A stretch of 64,000 nt of DNA from Xiphophorus maculatus (GCF_002775205.1 NC_036450.1:15147479-15211478), one strand, 5' to 3'. Positions 30,640 to 55,572 are shown, numbered from the stretch's first letter. A program made the numbers and translations. The notes: a model not told the origin generated them from the letters alone.

Positions 30640-31130
30640 TGATTTGCCAGAAAAAAAAGATACAACATTATATTATATGGTAAAATGTGACACAACACAA
30701 ATGTTACCAATGCAATATGATACAGTAAGAGGCAATATGTACAGAATGACACAATACAGCAACAGCCAAGGCAATTCAATACAATAGGTTTGATAAGACC
30801 TGATAATACTATGATTTTAGATGGTAAACTATAATATGTTAAAAATCTGAAACTGTTGTACTATTTAATAAGAAATGATGTAATATAAAATGCCATAATA
30901 CAAAATGATACAACATAGTCCAAAAATAAGACAATATAACACAAACTTCCAACACTCTACAACACAATACAATGCAATAAATAGGATTCAAAATGATACA
31001 AGACACCATTAGCTGACACAATCTGATATGATGTGATACAATATTGTATGGAAAGGTATAATGCGATACGTGACACAATGTCTACAATGTGGTAAGATAC
31101 ATAATGACTGATGTGATTCAATGTGCTAAT
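30640..31130. repeat. Degenerate satellite-like tract of 'gatacaata' words
   Basis: For nearly 500 bp, short words such as gatacaata, acacaatac, aatgatac and gatgtgatac recur with irregular spacing (about 9-20 bp). The look is of an old minisatellite or eroded tandem array. No coding remains or terminal repeats are visible. Confidence 0.6.
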
Positions 31131-31139
31131 TTAAGCATA

Positions 31140-34100
31140 AAGTATGTTAGTACAGCATAAAACCTGTACAGTATATAATGTAGACAAAGGTATTTTTGTT
31201 TGTAAGGTTGTGTTCAAAGAGCTTTAGTTCTAATATTATTTCTGCATGTATTTTCAGATGCTCAGACACATAAACTGTAAGTTTTTTTCACTAAATGATT
31301 AAATAGACCTATCACGAGCTCCAATGAGGCTGCTGCTTTTTATTCTCTCAAACTTGTTACCAACTAAAATAAGTTATTTTTTACACCAATAACAAAAAAT
31401 ACTCTTCTGCTAAAATTAAAAGAAAAAGAGAAATGTATAATAAACAGTGTATCTTCAGCTTGAGTGGGATGCTTCATAAAGACATGTTAGCTTGGTACAA
31501 AACATGTAATGACTTTTCAGCACTCTGGCAATGTTTAGTTTGTGTGTTGATTTTCCCAGTTTCTTTTTCTTTTTTTTTTTCTCCATCTTACTGCCGCATA
31601 TCCCACTCAGTCACTCACTCCATTGCTTCGCTGTGATCCAGCTGTCCACACCATTCATCATCCCGCCACTTTCTCCCTCACAGAATTATTATTTCTTCGA
31701 TGTGTTACTAGTTGAAAACAAATCCATTTTTCTGACCATCAATTCATCATCTGGAATGGCGAGTCACACTCGAGTTGTGAGAGCAGTCACGTTCTCGTGG
31801 CTTGTACCGTGTACTTTGTGTATCCGGCGTAGGTAGCTACTGTACACGTGAGCATGTCTTTGTGCGCATGAGAAGAAGAATGAAGGCGAAATGAAGAAAA
31901 TTAGAGGTAAGTAAAAATGTTGTGACAGAACAGAGTGAGAAGTTATTGGAGGAAGTGATGAGGTTGAGGGAAAGTAGAGCTCATTGTGGGTGTGAAAGAG
32001 AGGAGGGGGCTTCCCTCTTCTTCCCGTCATCCTCCTTCACCTAACGTCTGTGATAATTTATCACTCCTCCTAGCTTCACTGACAAACTATTTGCAGGAAA
32101 ATGAGTTTTTCCGCCACGGATTTGTCCTCTGGGAACAGAAAGGGGAGCCGCTGTGTTTTTATTTCCATCGCACACCCATCCAGATGTGTGTTTGTTCACG
32201 TGCGCACACACGCATGGTCGTGAGATTTCCCGTATTTATTGGGAGGAGGGGGGGAGGTGGTTAAGATAAATGAGGTAAATTAATAGAGTCACTGAGGGAA
32301 AAGATCTGCTTCCACGCCAGCAGACTGCAACTGACACACAAAGAGATCAACAACACACACACACACCCCCACACACAGTTCCTCCCTTATTCACCTGCCT
32401 CCCTTCCTCGCGCACTCTCCTCCTGATCCCTCATTTGCCCTCCCACAGATGACAAATGTAACACTCAGACAAACAGCGATCAGGGCCATACAGCATAATG
32501 TCAGCTTGGATCAACACTGGGACAAAAGCAAATATCAAAGCATTGACAGTGCATCGCTGGCTCTCAGCCTGTGTGTGAACATGTAGGGGTGCGTGTGCGT
32601 GTGTGTGTGCTGCTTCTGGCCTGGGTCGGGAGAATCCAATCTCAACTTTCAACCTCATCAACCAAGATATCGACAGTGTGCTTGACGGAGAATTACACAA
32701 CAGTAAAGGCCTAATTATACTGCTATTACCCTGGGCTATTCATAATCGTCAAACAGGATGTTATCATAGGAGGATCGCAGCAGTAAATTTGCAGGCGCTC
32801 TCTCTCTAATATAATGCCTGTTATATCATTACATTTCTTTGCACTTTATCGTCTGTTGACAATAGATGTAGCAGGATATAGTCAGTCCAGTACAACTGAC
32901 AGCGCTTTGATTGCGTTGAGGTGAACACATGGACTGCACAGAGCGCTGAGTGTTGCATAACAAAGCTACAACACAAGGTTGTTTTTTTGTTTCCTTTTCG
33001 TCTCATCACCTTGAGACTCATCTCCTTCCTTCTGCCCTTCATTCCTTCCTTCCTTCCTCCATGCTTTAATGTTCTGCATTATCTGGAGCATCTTGTTCAA
33101 TGTGACCATGTTCCAGAGTAAAACACATGTTCACCTATTTGCTTATTGTGCTCAGTGTCTGTTTCACCTTTCTTTAAATACAAATTCAGATTTCACAGTG
33201 AGACAGAGAAGCAACATGAGGACCTAGAGAACTTTATGTTGCTGGAATAACTTTCTGCCAAAATATGCAAATTTGTGATTAAGTTGATTAAGCCCAATTG
33301 TGTTTCTAAACCTCTTTTAAGATGCCATAAATTGTTCTTCTTGTTCTGGGAAGCAGAAATAAATCCAGATTGAATTTGTTTTTGGTTCCACATTGGTCTA
33401 ATCTTTACAGTATTGTTTTTCCGAATCGCCTTACAGATAAAATGGCTCCTGAGCCTCAGTCTGCCTCTCCTCTACATACAGAGTCCTTCTGCTCTCTCTG
33501 CACCCAGTAGTCAACCCTGTGATGCCTGTTTCCACAGCATTCTCCTCTGGGCTGACGGGCATGACGACAAGCTCCACCAGCTTCTGTGATCAAAGATCCC
33601 CACAATTACAAATGTGCGTGGATCTGAGAGAACCAGCATTGCCCACACTGAGGTCATTCATGTAAATCATCAAGGTAATGTCCACACATTTAGCTGAATT
33701 CCAGCTCCTTTTCAGGCAGAAAATGACAAAACAGCCAAAGTCTGGTGAAATTTGAGAGACATAAAGAAAGATTTCCCTCCTGGCCACAGCTTCAGGTCAC
33801 ATACGGGCTTAACACAACTAAACATTATGCTCGCTGCAAGCCCCTCTGTTTCTAATGGCTATTACTGCCTGTTTGCCTTTGTGGGCCTCACAATAGCATT
33901 CATGCTGGGATTTTGTGTGAGTCTTGCTGGCAACAGTTATTAGCCCCCCAAAAGAAATCTGAAGGGGAAGCAGTCAAGAGAAGAACAAGAAGATTTTGGG
34001 GTCCCGGCTGCAGCGTGGGGGGGTGGGGGGGGGTTGATGGAAAGGGAAAGGCAGGGATGCAGGGAGTGAGGTCAGAGGGTAACACAAAAGCGGAAATGGG

Positions 34101-34430
34101 GGGCACACGGAGAACAAAGGACAGGGCCGAACCAAGACAGGCACGGCTGGAGGGAGGGTGGACAGTGCACAAAACACAGGAAGATGAGGAGAAAAAGATG
34201 AGGGGGCAGAGTGGAGGGGAGCCCCCAGCAGATGGTAAAGGCCGGGCGAACAGAGAGGGGCGGCACCGAAGGGATGAAGGAGGGAGAGCTGAAAAGCTTC
34301 TGGCAAAACTCATGACAGAGCGAAGAAGAAAGAGTCAACACTTCAACACGTCTGGGTCTGGGTCTTAATGGGAGCACTGAACGTCACCCATTTACAGCTT
34401 TTTTCTTTAAAATATATGGAGATTTTATTG
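31140..34430. other. Intergenic region upstream of pax8, no gene seen
   Basis: No exon was recognised. 32690-32830 is non-repetitive with TAAT-type words and is a candidate conserved element; 33440-33960 is similar in look. 33960-34370 is strongly purine-rich on the + strand, with long open frames on both strands that come from composition. Short CA and TCC repeats occur near 32350 and 33045. Confidence 0.4.
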
Positions 34431-34439
34431 TTTTAGGAA

Positions 34440-35280
34440 TTTCATACGCCTCGCAAAAGTACTCAGACACTTTCAGGCGTTCACATTTTGTCACAGTAAA
34501 CCTAGAAAAGTCGATAGATTTTACTTGGACATGAGTAGGTTGACACAAAGTATTGCATGGATGGCTTCAAAATATTTCTTTACAAAAGCATGAAAAGTGT
34601 GCACTTTGTAGAACCTTGCTTGGCTGTAATTACACTAAATCTTCTGTGGCTTTGTACATCTAGAGACTGAAATCTTTTCACATTACGTCTTGCAAAACAG
34701 TTCAAGTTTGGTCAGACTGAGTAGCGTCAGCATCAGTTTTTGAATTTTCTCAGGTGGATTTGGGCCTAGACTTTCACAGGGTCACCCTAACAATGAGATA
34801 AAACTCTGAGAGTGATGCTGCCACAAAAAATGCTTTATGTTGGAGATGGTGACCTTGTGGTGATGAGCAGTTTTGGTTTTTCACCAAAAATAGTTTCTAA
34901 TAAAAATGTTTGAATCTTTAATTTTGGTCTCATCCAGAGAAGCTTCTTCATCATATTTGATGTGTTCACTGGGTTCATGGGGGGCAAAATGGACTTCATT
35001 TTGCGTCTTTGTTTTGTTTTTATTTACTTATTTATTTTGCAGATACCTTTCTTGCCACTCTTCCACCTGAGATGGATTTCTTTTTGCTAAGTAAGTTGTT
35101 TCTGGATTTTATTAAAGCGAATCAGAGTCAAGGGGGCTGAATAAAGATGAGCTTCATACTTAAATCATGTGATTATTTTAACATTTCCACCCAAAGTTTG
35201 TGCTGTTCAGAGGTGTGAGGAAACTTCCAAAGTCATCAAATTCCACCTTTTCAGCACTTGTGAAAAATCATTACCCTAAT
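34440..35280. mobile_element. Highly degraded Tc1-like relic
   Basis: It begins 'ctcgcaaaagtactcagaca' (about 34451), followed by 'ttcacattttgtcacagtaa', the order seen at the ends of fish Tc1-type elements. The interior has faint similarity to minus-strand transposase (34790-35060). The right boundary is uncertain. It is the weakest of the Tc1 calls. Confidence 0.45.
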
Positions 35281-35402
35281 GACTTCATCAATACTCTGCC
35301 TTTTCGTGAGCTATTTTAAACCAATTACAGGGCTCATCTCCACCGGTGACCACAAAAAGACATTTACCATCGCGGGTAAATGTTTCAAAGTTGTCAATGG
35401 AT

Positions 35403-35451
35403 GGGGGGGAGCGGGGGGAGGGGGGGAGCGGGGGGGGGGGGGGGGGGGGGG
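35403..35451. repeat. G-tract cluster ending in G22
   Basis: Four G runs (7, 6, 7 and 22 bases) are separated by A or AGC. The + strand can plainly form G-quadruplexes. It lies about 2.7 kb upstream of the inferred pax8 start site. The run length may be imprecise because such tracts are hard to sequence. Confidence 0.9.
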
Positions 35452-35459
35452 CTCACGGG

Positions 35460-38050
35460 AGCGCGCAGAGGAACAGAAGGGAAGCGACGCATCACTGCGG
35501 GAGTGCGCACGAACACCCGCAGTATTTCATCTGGAAAGTTTATTTTCACAAACAGATACTTGATTAGTACTTGACAGGCATCTGCTTGTCTATGATGCTG
35601 ATAAATTACTCAACTCTCCAGCTCCCACGACGTCAGAGAGTATGACGGCGCAAATTAAAGGTTTCTGACAGGTGAACGTCGGGTGTACAATAGAAAGAAG
35701 CCGCTTCCGCTTCCAGTTGTTTTCAGAAACCGGACACTTTGGGCACTACAGTATAAACAGGAAACCTGTTGGCGTATGCATGAAGTCTTATCTAAGGAGT
35801 CGGAAATGTTGGTTACTCTGACCTTTTACCCGCAGCTCCGGCAGCCACCTGTCGCCGCAGGTTACCGGACTTTTTTCTTTCTTTTTCTTTTTTAAACGTT
35901 GCTTCAAGAAGAATAAATCCTTACATAAACGATGTCTGTCCGAATAAAACATTGAATAATCACATTTTGTATTGAGTTTGAATAGAAAAGGACTAAAACT
36001 TCTAGATTATAAATCACCAAATTGGAAATTTGGTCCGCAAGACAACCGACCGAGTAAAAGGATCGAGTTATTGAGCCTGTGGGCTGTGGAAAAATGTTAA
36101 CTTAATTTAGTTCCAAAAGCGGCTGGTATTAAACGACATTAATGTGCAGATTTTCTACAAGAGAAAATACGTATACCCATTTATTTAGATTTTGTAAGAA
36201 AATCCCTTGAATGAATCTAAATGCATGCACAACTCTAATAATTTATAAATAATGTTCAAGGGAGTTTATTTATTTATTATTTGATTAAAATTAAACTCAG
36301 TCATTCATCATAATGGTTTTTGTAGCATTTGGGGGGAAAAAAACAACTAAAACTCCCCAAATGTTTTCCTAAACGTTCATATCTGAAATTTATTTATTTA
36401 TTTATTTATAGGCTTGCTGAGAATCTATTGCTTCTGTCATATAAATCTAACACAACTAACAACTTTTTTTATTTGTTTATTCAATTATTTATGTTTAGCT
36501 TAATAGAATAAACAAGCAAAACGTGCCTGTAAAACTCAACCTGAAAGTATTTATTTACGTTTTTAAAGAAACACTCTTCATCTTTTACAGTCTTGATCAG
36601 GGTGTGTGTACGAGTCTCATCTCCCTTTGGCAAGTTAGGACGTATAATTAAGCTCTAATTTAATTGTCTTTAGTTTCCAATGTGAGAGATAGCGATCGGT
36701 GAGTTTTAATCCGTTGTTCAACTCTCGGTAACCTCTCCTGTGCCTCCTCTCCCTGCAGGCACTTGTCCTTTTCTCTGCCCGCCGCAACTTCTGCCTCCAC
36801 CTGATGTGAGGAGTCTCTTCAGTCTCTCGATTGTTGTGTTTATTTTAAAACACTGCTCGCTTTTGTCCCGACGTATCGAGGCAGAGGCGGTTCAAAGGCG
36901 ACAGATGACGGACTTCAGTGGCAAACGGATGAGATAAGAGTTCCAGCTGCAGGAGCTTTGTGTTTTTCATTCCTTCTTCTTTTTCTCTAGTCATCAGAAA
37001 TCTGCAGTTATGTGTCTTTAACTTTTCTCGAGATTTCTCCCCTGATAAAAACAAAGGGAGTAAATGGAAGTTTTTTTTTTTTTTAGGAGACAGACGACAC
37101 GGTGCCACGGATGGCTGCCATTAAAGGTGTTGTGTTTGTTTTACACACTGGTGAGAACAACTTCCACAGTGTTTTAAACACGCCGGGGTCCCGACACCCC
37201 GCTGTGACGTGGCGCACGTTTGAGGCCTGCAACAGCGAAAGCATCAAGAACCAGCTCGTCTTTCCACGTCTGCCTGTGCAGTTTAGTTATAAAATGTATT
37301 TTAACTGGAAGTTAAATAATTTTGCAGAATAAAGAAGTCGAAAGAGCGAATTGAGGCGATTTATTCAGTTTGTGCGCCTGCTTTTCACATGTTTTATTAC
37401 TTTCCTTGCAGCCAGGGGAGGCGAGCTATTTAAATATAGCTCTGTTTAAAGCAAGGTATTAAAAAGCAGCAAGCTGAGCCGTCAAATCTATCGTTGTTTC
37501 CTAAAAGGGCAAATTCAGAACCAAAAGTGGTTTGTGAAGCGCGTTTTTCCTTGACAATAATTTATTTGAATTAATAGGCACGTCTTAATTTGTCTGATCT
37601 TTGTGACCGAGAGGCTTTTCATTCATCTGAATCAGATGGACAAGCGGAGGAAGAAAACGCCTCTTGATTCAGAATTGAAGTAGCAAATTTAGAAAGAGCA
37701 TTACTTCAGTTTAGACACAAAATGAACATTATTAAACAGAACAATGCGTCTTGGTTCCATTTATATAATCACATGGAGATTATGTATATATAGAGAGAAA
37801 CTGGGATTATTGCTTCATCTAAAACCATTTAGATAAATCGTTTTCAGCCAAGTTTCAGGTGTTTCATTTAATCAAGACAGGAAGAAATGTCCTTAAACAG
37901 TCTAATCAAAGCGCGCCTGACACTGGATCTAAATGGAAACCTCAAGTGTTTCCGTACGCTCACTCAGTGGGTGTTATGCCACCAAAATACCAGATCAGTC
38001 ATCCTCCTTTTTTCCCCCCTTTCGTTTTTTCTTCTTCTTTTTCTTGCACA
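35460..38050. other. 5' flank of pax8, no gene seen
   Basis: No coding exon was recognised. A GC-richer block at 35455-35860 follows the G tract, and 37090-37300 is also balanced in composition; both could be regulatory. Short (TTTA)n runs lie near 36390-36412, with a T run near 37072-37084. Confidence 0.4.
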
Positions 38051-38053
38051 AAG

Positions 38054-38148
38054 CCACGCCCCCCTCATCCTCTCTGTCCAATGGCATCAGCGCGCAGAGC
38101 TGCGCGCAGCCCGGTTGGATAAAACCTGGGTCAGTGTTGGCTGCACAC
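38054..38148 (+). promoter_or_regulatory. Candidate core promoter of pax8
   Basis: In order on the + strand: a GC/KLF-type box ccacgccccc (38054-38063), a CCAAT box (38078-38082), a CpG-bearing gcgcgcagagctgcgcgc block (38090-38107) and a TATA-like gataaaac (38118-38125). The spacing predicts transcription starting near 38148, just ahead of the inferred non-coding exon. Each element is a sequence match; activity is inferred. Confidence 0.5.
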
Positions 38149-38316
38149 ACACAATCCAACAGCACAGTGTAGTCAGAGTCAGGACACACACCGCGCTTCA
38201 CTGCAACAGACTCATCAGTTGGATAATAAAACTATATCCGCTGTGGATCTTCTTTTTATTATTATTATTATTTTTTTCAAGCCACAATTTTACCTGGAGC
38301 TCCGTCGTGGGAAAAG
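38148..38316 (+). other. pax8 non-coding exon 1 (5' UTR)
   Basis: This interval follows the TATA-like box and ends in a consensus donor (gggaaaag|gtaagc at 38317). It has no ATG leading to a sensible pax8 N-terminus. A non-coding first exon is also the human PAX8 arrangement as I recall it. The left edge is set by distance from the TATA-like element and is approximate. Confidence 0.5.
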
Positions 38317-40641
38317 GTAAGCTCGGTTTTTCACGTCTCTCGCGGGATTTTGTCGCCTGCTTGCCTTTCTCAGTGTGATGGAAATTTGTTGAGCAGCAAA
38401 AGCGGAGCTTTAATTTGTTCTTGAAATTCTGCGAACTGCCGGGAGACGGAAGGAGCGCACTGTGGGGGTCTGAGTGGTCACCAGAAAAGTAGACAAACAA
38501 GGAAAAATAATGCAGCCTAATGAATATAAAGTGAGCAGCTGAGATGATCCAGAAGTTGTGGCTCAAACTGAATATATTAAAACAGAGATTAATTTACTTG
38601 AACTAGTCTGTTACACATTACTTCCTCTGTTGTTGTTGTTTTCAGGTGGTTTTGTCTGTTTGTTTTCTGCCTATATGGTTTTGGTGAACAAGAAATGATG
38701 TTTAGCCTGTAGCGTTTGTTGATGAGACAGTAATGTAAGCAGTTCTGCTGAAAATCATAAACCACGATCCGCATGCATAACACATTAGGTAACATAAGTG
38801 GAGGTAAAAATGGTGGAAGCGTTTCTGTTGTCTCCTTTTTTATTATTATTATTTTTAAATCCTAAACATTAAAATTTGAAATGAATCCCAGGAACACGAC
38901 TTTAGTAACTCAAACCTACTTCCCGATATGTTGTGTATGTGGCAGCTAGAGTAATTGGTAATAGATATGCAATAAAGTGATGTCTTCTTCAAATTAAATA
39001 ATTTATTTCATTGAAAAACTACACACAGCTTCAGATTTTTTTTGTTTAATTTTTATCCTCAATGACATGAAGTGTAACAGTTTTTAAGTTGCATATAACA
39101 TACTAAAAAAGGCAATACAAAATAACAGAATTAATGACAAACATTGTATTAAATGTAATAGTTTATTCTTACAGTCCCAATTTTCAACCAAAGCACTTTA
39201 CAATAAAGCAGACTCAATTCATATTTTTTGTATTAATATATGAACAAATAAGTCAGAGTCATTCATTTTACAGTAAAGTCTGTTGGGTTTAGATCTAAAC
39301 GTTGTTACATGTAGTAACAAGTGTAGATGGAGTAAAATATTTCAATATAAATAAAATGACAAAGTTCAGTCTTTGTACAGGCTGAAATTTAAAGATGTTT
39401 TTGTTGATGGGGCTAAACTTAAGTAATCTGATGTATGACAAAGTGAAAGATTTTAAGCTAAAATCAGGCTGTCTGAGTAAGTTTTGTCACATCATTACTT
39501 TGGGATAATTATTTCAGGTCACATTCAACAGGACAATGCAGGAGGCGCTTTACTGGAAGTCAGTGTTTCACTCTAATCTTGAGTCTAATTATGCAGCTTG
39601 TCTTTAGGAATACAGATGATGTTTGATGCAGGGAAGCCAAGCCAGACTCATATTCTCTGAAAAGTCATATTTTCTGTCATTATTCATAAATTCAGAACTT
39701 TTTAAAGCAGAAAGCAGGGCGCTGAGCAGATGGAGCCTTCAAACAATGCTTTGACTCTTAGTGTCTGACAATTGATTTAACAGGTGCTCAGAAATTGTCT
39801 CGGCTCTTAACTCTCCTCTTCCTATTTGATGTTGGCCACTTTTAACTTTTAGAATATGAAGCTCCTTCAATTTCTCCATGGATATCATCACACACGCAAA
39901 CCTGCCATTGTTTTTTTTATTTTTTTTATTTTTTTTATCTTTTCCGCTTCTTCCATGCATGCAGCAATTTATTTAGGACTTTAAAGCTCTAGAGCTTTGA
40001 ATGATGTTCCTCACTTGTATGAGTCACTTAGGATGAAGGCATTTGCTAAATGACAAAATGTAAATGTAATGCAACTTGTTTTGTCACATTTGGAAACAAG
40101 CAGACTGCCACAGAAGAATTATGTTTCCTCAAAGTAAAAGCATTTGATCTTGGTTTGTAATGCTCAATGCAAGTTAACAGACCAGAAAGCAGTTTATTTC
40201 TACTTCTATGTGCCTTAGATATTGTTTCAGATTTGTGCATGTTGATCCCTAAATGTCGTTCACTAAAACCAACCACTCTACTTTTTTGCAGTCACACAAA
40301 CACCATTTATTGAGTTCAAAATCCAAAACAAACAGATTTATTAGCCGTAGGCATTATTAGACCAATCCGTTCTGAAGAAAAAACCCTGAATTAGAGCAAA
40401 TTTATTGTTTGCACTTCACACATGCCAATATAAATTGTTGTTTTTCACATTTGTCCAGAGGCCTCTGAGACTTTGTCAGCTCCTGTTTGTCTCATTAACA
40501 TACATGGAGAAAAACAGACATGTATGCTTCCCCATCCAGGACCAGTTCAAGTTGGATGTCATAATGTGTGAAGAGACGAGCCGCGTTTAGGGAAGCTCAT
40601 GACACAAACTGTCAGTTTCATGTTTTGCTGTCGTCCCGCAG

Positions 40642-40778
40642 TCTGACATCGGCGCTGGACTCTAAAACACACTCATGTCAGACGAGGCGGGAGGCTCACT
40701 GAAGGCACTTTAACCGGGACAGCGGTGGAGCAGGGCATCACGTTCAGCTGGTGGAGTAGGGAGTTAAAACTCAGGGTT

Positions 40779-40800
<22 letters not shown>
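40642..40800 (+). other. pax8 exon 2: end of 5' UTR and start codon
   Basis: The exon runs from an acceptor (tcgtcccgcag) at 40641 to a donor GTAAGC at 40801. ATG at 40779 encodes MSGGTGR plus the first base of a Gly codon, joining in phase to exon 3 to give [11 protein letters not shown]. An earlier ATG at 40676 reads 12 codons to a stop and could act as a short upstream ORF. Confidence 0.75.
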
Positions 40801-52820
<12,020 letters not shown>

Positions 52821-53432
52821 TCCCACGCAGCTGCAAGCCAAGACTCTTTGAAATCAGACTGAGAAACGTAGCTAAAGTGGACAGATGTGATCCCGGACCA
52901 TGAGAGGCAAATCTGGAAACTCTGCTGGAGGAATAATTGTTTCTCGTACCCTTTTTATGGTCTACAACCTCTAATTTTATTTATTCGTCATGACTGATGC
53001 CACCATGCAGGGTGACTGATTCATGTTTACACACCCTTTCTGGGAATGTTTTCAGCTCGACTGTGCATTCATTTCAGTTGAAATCTCTTTAAAGCTGTTT
53101 TTTGGCCAAAGACTTTTTCTTTTCTGGCACATGTACAACTTGATTCAGCAGTGCAAGTTTATTGCTCGGTGATATGCAACCTCCGCGAACTAAACTATGC
53201 CTGATTTGTTTACATTGTGGATGTGTTCTTCCTCTTTTTTTTAACTGGTAAAGTTAAATCCAGTGTCCTGCTTGTGGATTCTCTGTATAGACAAACACTC
53301 TGAATCAGAATTAGAGCAAAAATATCGACTTTAAAAACATAATGTCCGTCATAGAAAATTCAAGGATCTCTCCAGCGATGTGTACATAGTGTAAATGATG
53401 AATTACCTATGGGGAGGTGATTTTGCTCTGCG

Positions 53433-53438
53433 AATAAA
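53433..53438 (+). terminator. Candidate poly(A) signal of pax8
   Basis: AATAAA about 610 bp after the pax8 stop. A variant ATTAAA at 53620-53625, followed by T-rich sequence, is an alternative giving a roughly 0.8-kb 3' UTR. Confidence 0.5.
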
Positions 53439-53879
53439 TAATGATCTGGGAGGGATGTAAACAATAAGGCTGGAAACACATTTGTTTTTGCTTCAACTGG
53501 TTTCAAGTTTGTTGTCATGCTGATGTTCTGATGTTTGGTAAAAATGGTGACTATTTTTTCTTATACTGTTATTAATATTATTGCAGATGTAAATATTGAA
53601 TTTTTAAAGAAATATTTTAATTAAAAGCATGACAAACTGCAATTCTCACGTCTCCATCATCATTATCATAATTATTTTAATTTCTTTTCCCCGTTTTTTT
53701 TTTGTTTTGTTTTGTTGTTTTTTTTTCAGTTTTTCCTCTTTTAATAGGACGAGATCAATGATCCTGCAAACGCGCATCTGTCTAATTTATTTTTTCTTTC
53801 CTTTTCTTTTTTTTATTTTTATTTTCTGCATCATGTAGTTTTATTTGCAATCATTCCGTCCCTGTTTGCGGCCTCATTA

Positions 53880-53995
53880 TCTCAGTGCGTTAACGAGGCC
53901 ACGGTTCGGCGGCGCCGCGGCCCACCTGGTGCCACCGGGAGGACGCAGGAGGCGCACGGAGGACTCCAACTTCAGCGACCCCCACGGACAGCATG
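53880..53995. other. Short CpG-dense block 3' of pax8
   Basis: About 115 bp with dense CG dinucleotides (for example ggttcggcggcgccgcggcc), abruptly different from the T-rich tract before it (53640-53825) and the AT-rich sequence after. No coding frame or known repeat was recognised. It could be a small CpG island or regulatory element. Confidence 0.35.
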
Positions 53996-53999
53996 AGTT

Positions 54000-55225
54000 C
54001 AACACTTAATGCTTCTCTTTTTGTTTACTAATTCAAAGTTGGAACTAAGGTGCATTTTAAAACTTTTGACTAGTCTGTTATTGATGAAAAACACAGGTTT
54101 TTGGGCAGCAAATTAACATAAAATAGCCTATGGGTATAATATGTTAGACCACATGCCGATGTCTGCAAGTGAAGTTGGTGTTTGCTGATTTTTGAGGAAT
54201 GGCATATTTAAAATGTGTCACGCACACTGTAAAAACAAGTGTTAATGGGCAATAGATTTTAACAATAAAAATGCCTAATTTATTTAGTAGAATATTAATT
54301 TATAAATGTAATATTCAGCATTCAAGTTAAGTTATAAAAAATATTGATAGAAAACATTAACTACCTTAATGGTAGTTTTGATCACAGCATGCTTGCTCAT
54401 TCATTGTAGCCTGATGTGTTAATATTGGTTGTGTTAATGACAGAATATATCAGCTTATAAGATAAGAACTTTCATAGTAAAAGATCAATACAAACTCTTT
54501 CTCCCAATTTGCAAAAACAAATTGACATTATTCTGTTCTCCTTCCTGGAGTTTAGAAGTTATCACAACTTGTTCCTGACACATTCTGAGGAGAACAGTTT
54601 CTGTTTTGATGTCTAAGAAACTTTAAGTGGGCGTTCTGCAGTGGGAGAGACTTGTGAAAAGCAAACTTTCTTGAATTCTTGAAGCATGAAATGTACCGAG
54701 TTGAAAGAACTTTGTCTCGCCGCCTCAAGCAAAAGGACAAGTTCATATTCTTGCGACGCTTAGAAGTTTCTGTCTTGCAGCAAGAATGTTAGTTTCAATA
54801 CCACTTTTACTAGCCTAGCATTAAGCTACGTCAAACCTGCTAGCAACCTAAGTAACCACGAGGCAGTCATTGGAAACCGTGGGGTTTCCAGGGAAATGGC
54901 TGATAGAATACGGTTAAAAGTTTGTATCCAATTGTAATAAGTTGAGAAAGAACACTAATGCTAAAGCTAAATTTGCGAACACAAGCTAAACTTGATAACT
55001 TGGTAACCAGAATCAATAATTGATGAAGAGCAGTACATCTTAGCTGTAGCTAAAAAATTTTTTTATTGCTGTTTCAGTGACATTTTATGACTTAATTGTA
55101 AACCAACTCAATTGGTTTCTTTTTAGCATCAGAGGATAAATCTAAAAAGCAATATTAGTAAGAACTTAACCAATTACGTCAATTGCTGTTTATAGTTGCC
55201 AACCACCTAAAACGTTGTAATTGTT
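54000..55225. other. Intergenic region, nothing recognised
   Basis: AT-rich sequence with no supported exon and no repeat family that I recognise. The 54780-55020 part is of slightly higher complexity. Confidence 0.4.
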
Positions 55226-55229
55226 GGCT

Positions 55230-55475
55230 GCACATTAGCACAGCTGGCAGCACTGTAGCCTTACAGCAACAAGGTCTTGGGTTTGAATCCTGGCCTGGGC
55301 TCTTTCAGCATGCGGTCTGCAGGTTCTCCACGTTGGGTTCTCTCTGGGTACTTCAGTTTCCTCCCACAGTCCAAAAGTATGATTGTTACTTTGACTGCAT
55401 ATTGTAACTTGCTGTCAGGTGGGGGCGAAAGGATGAGTGAGTGCAGAAAATGGATGGGTGGGCAGGTTGATGCCT
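55230..55475 (+). mobile_element. SINE-like dispersed repeat with tRNA-type B box
   Basis: The sequence around 'cttgggtttgaatcctggcc' (55278-55297) resembles a degenerate RNA polymerase III B box (GGTTCGAATCC). It is followed by 'ttctctctgggtacttcagt', 'cctcccacagtccaaaagta' and a GGATG/TGGATGG-type end at 55429-55461, the order of a very common fish interspersed repeat. Family name not assigned. Confidence 0.6.
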
Positions 55476-55572
55476 CTTAGTTGTTAAACTTGCATATTTT
55501 CTACTTCACTAAAGAAAATTAATGCAAATTCTTACACAAATTTTATGAGTTAAATTCTAATCAGGGCAATTA

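Noticed and set aside
33900-34368. Overlapping open frames of 110-151 aa on both strands
   Set aside because: Strong purine bias removes stop codons in several frames at once; no domain, splice context or start support.
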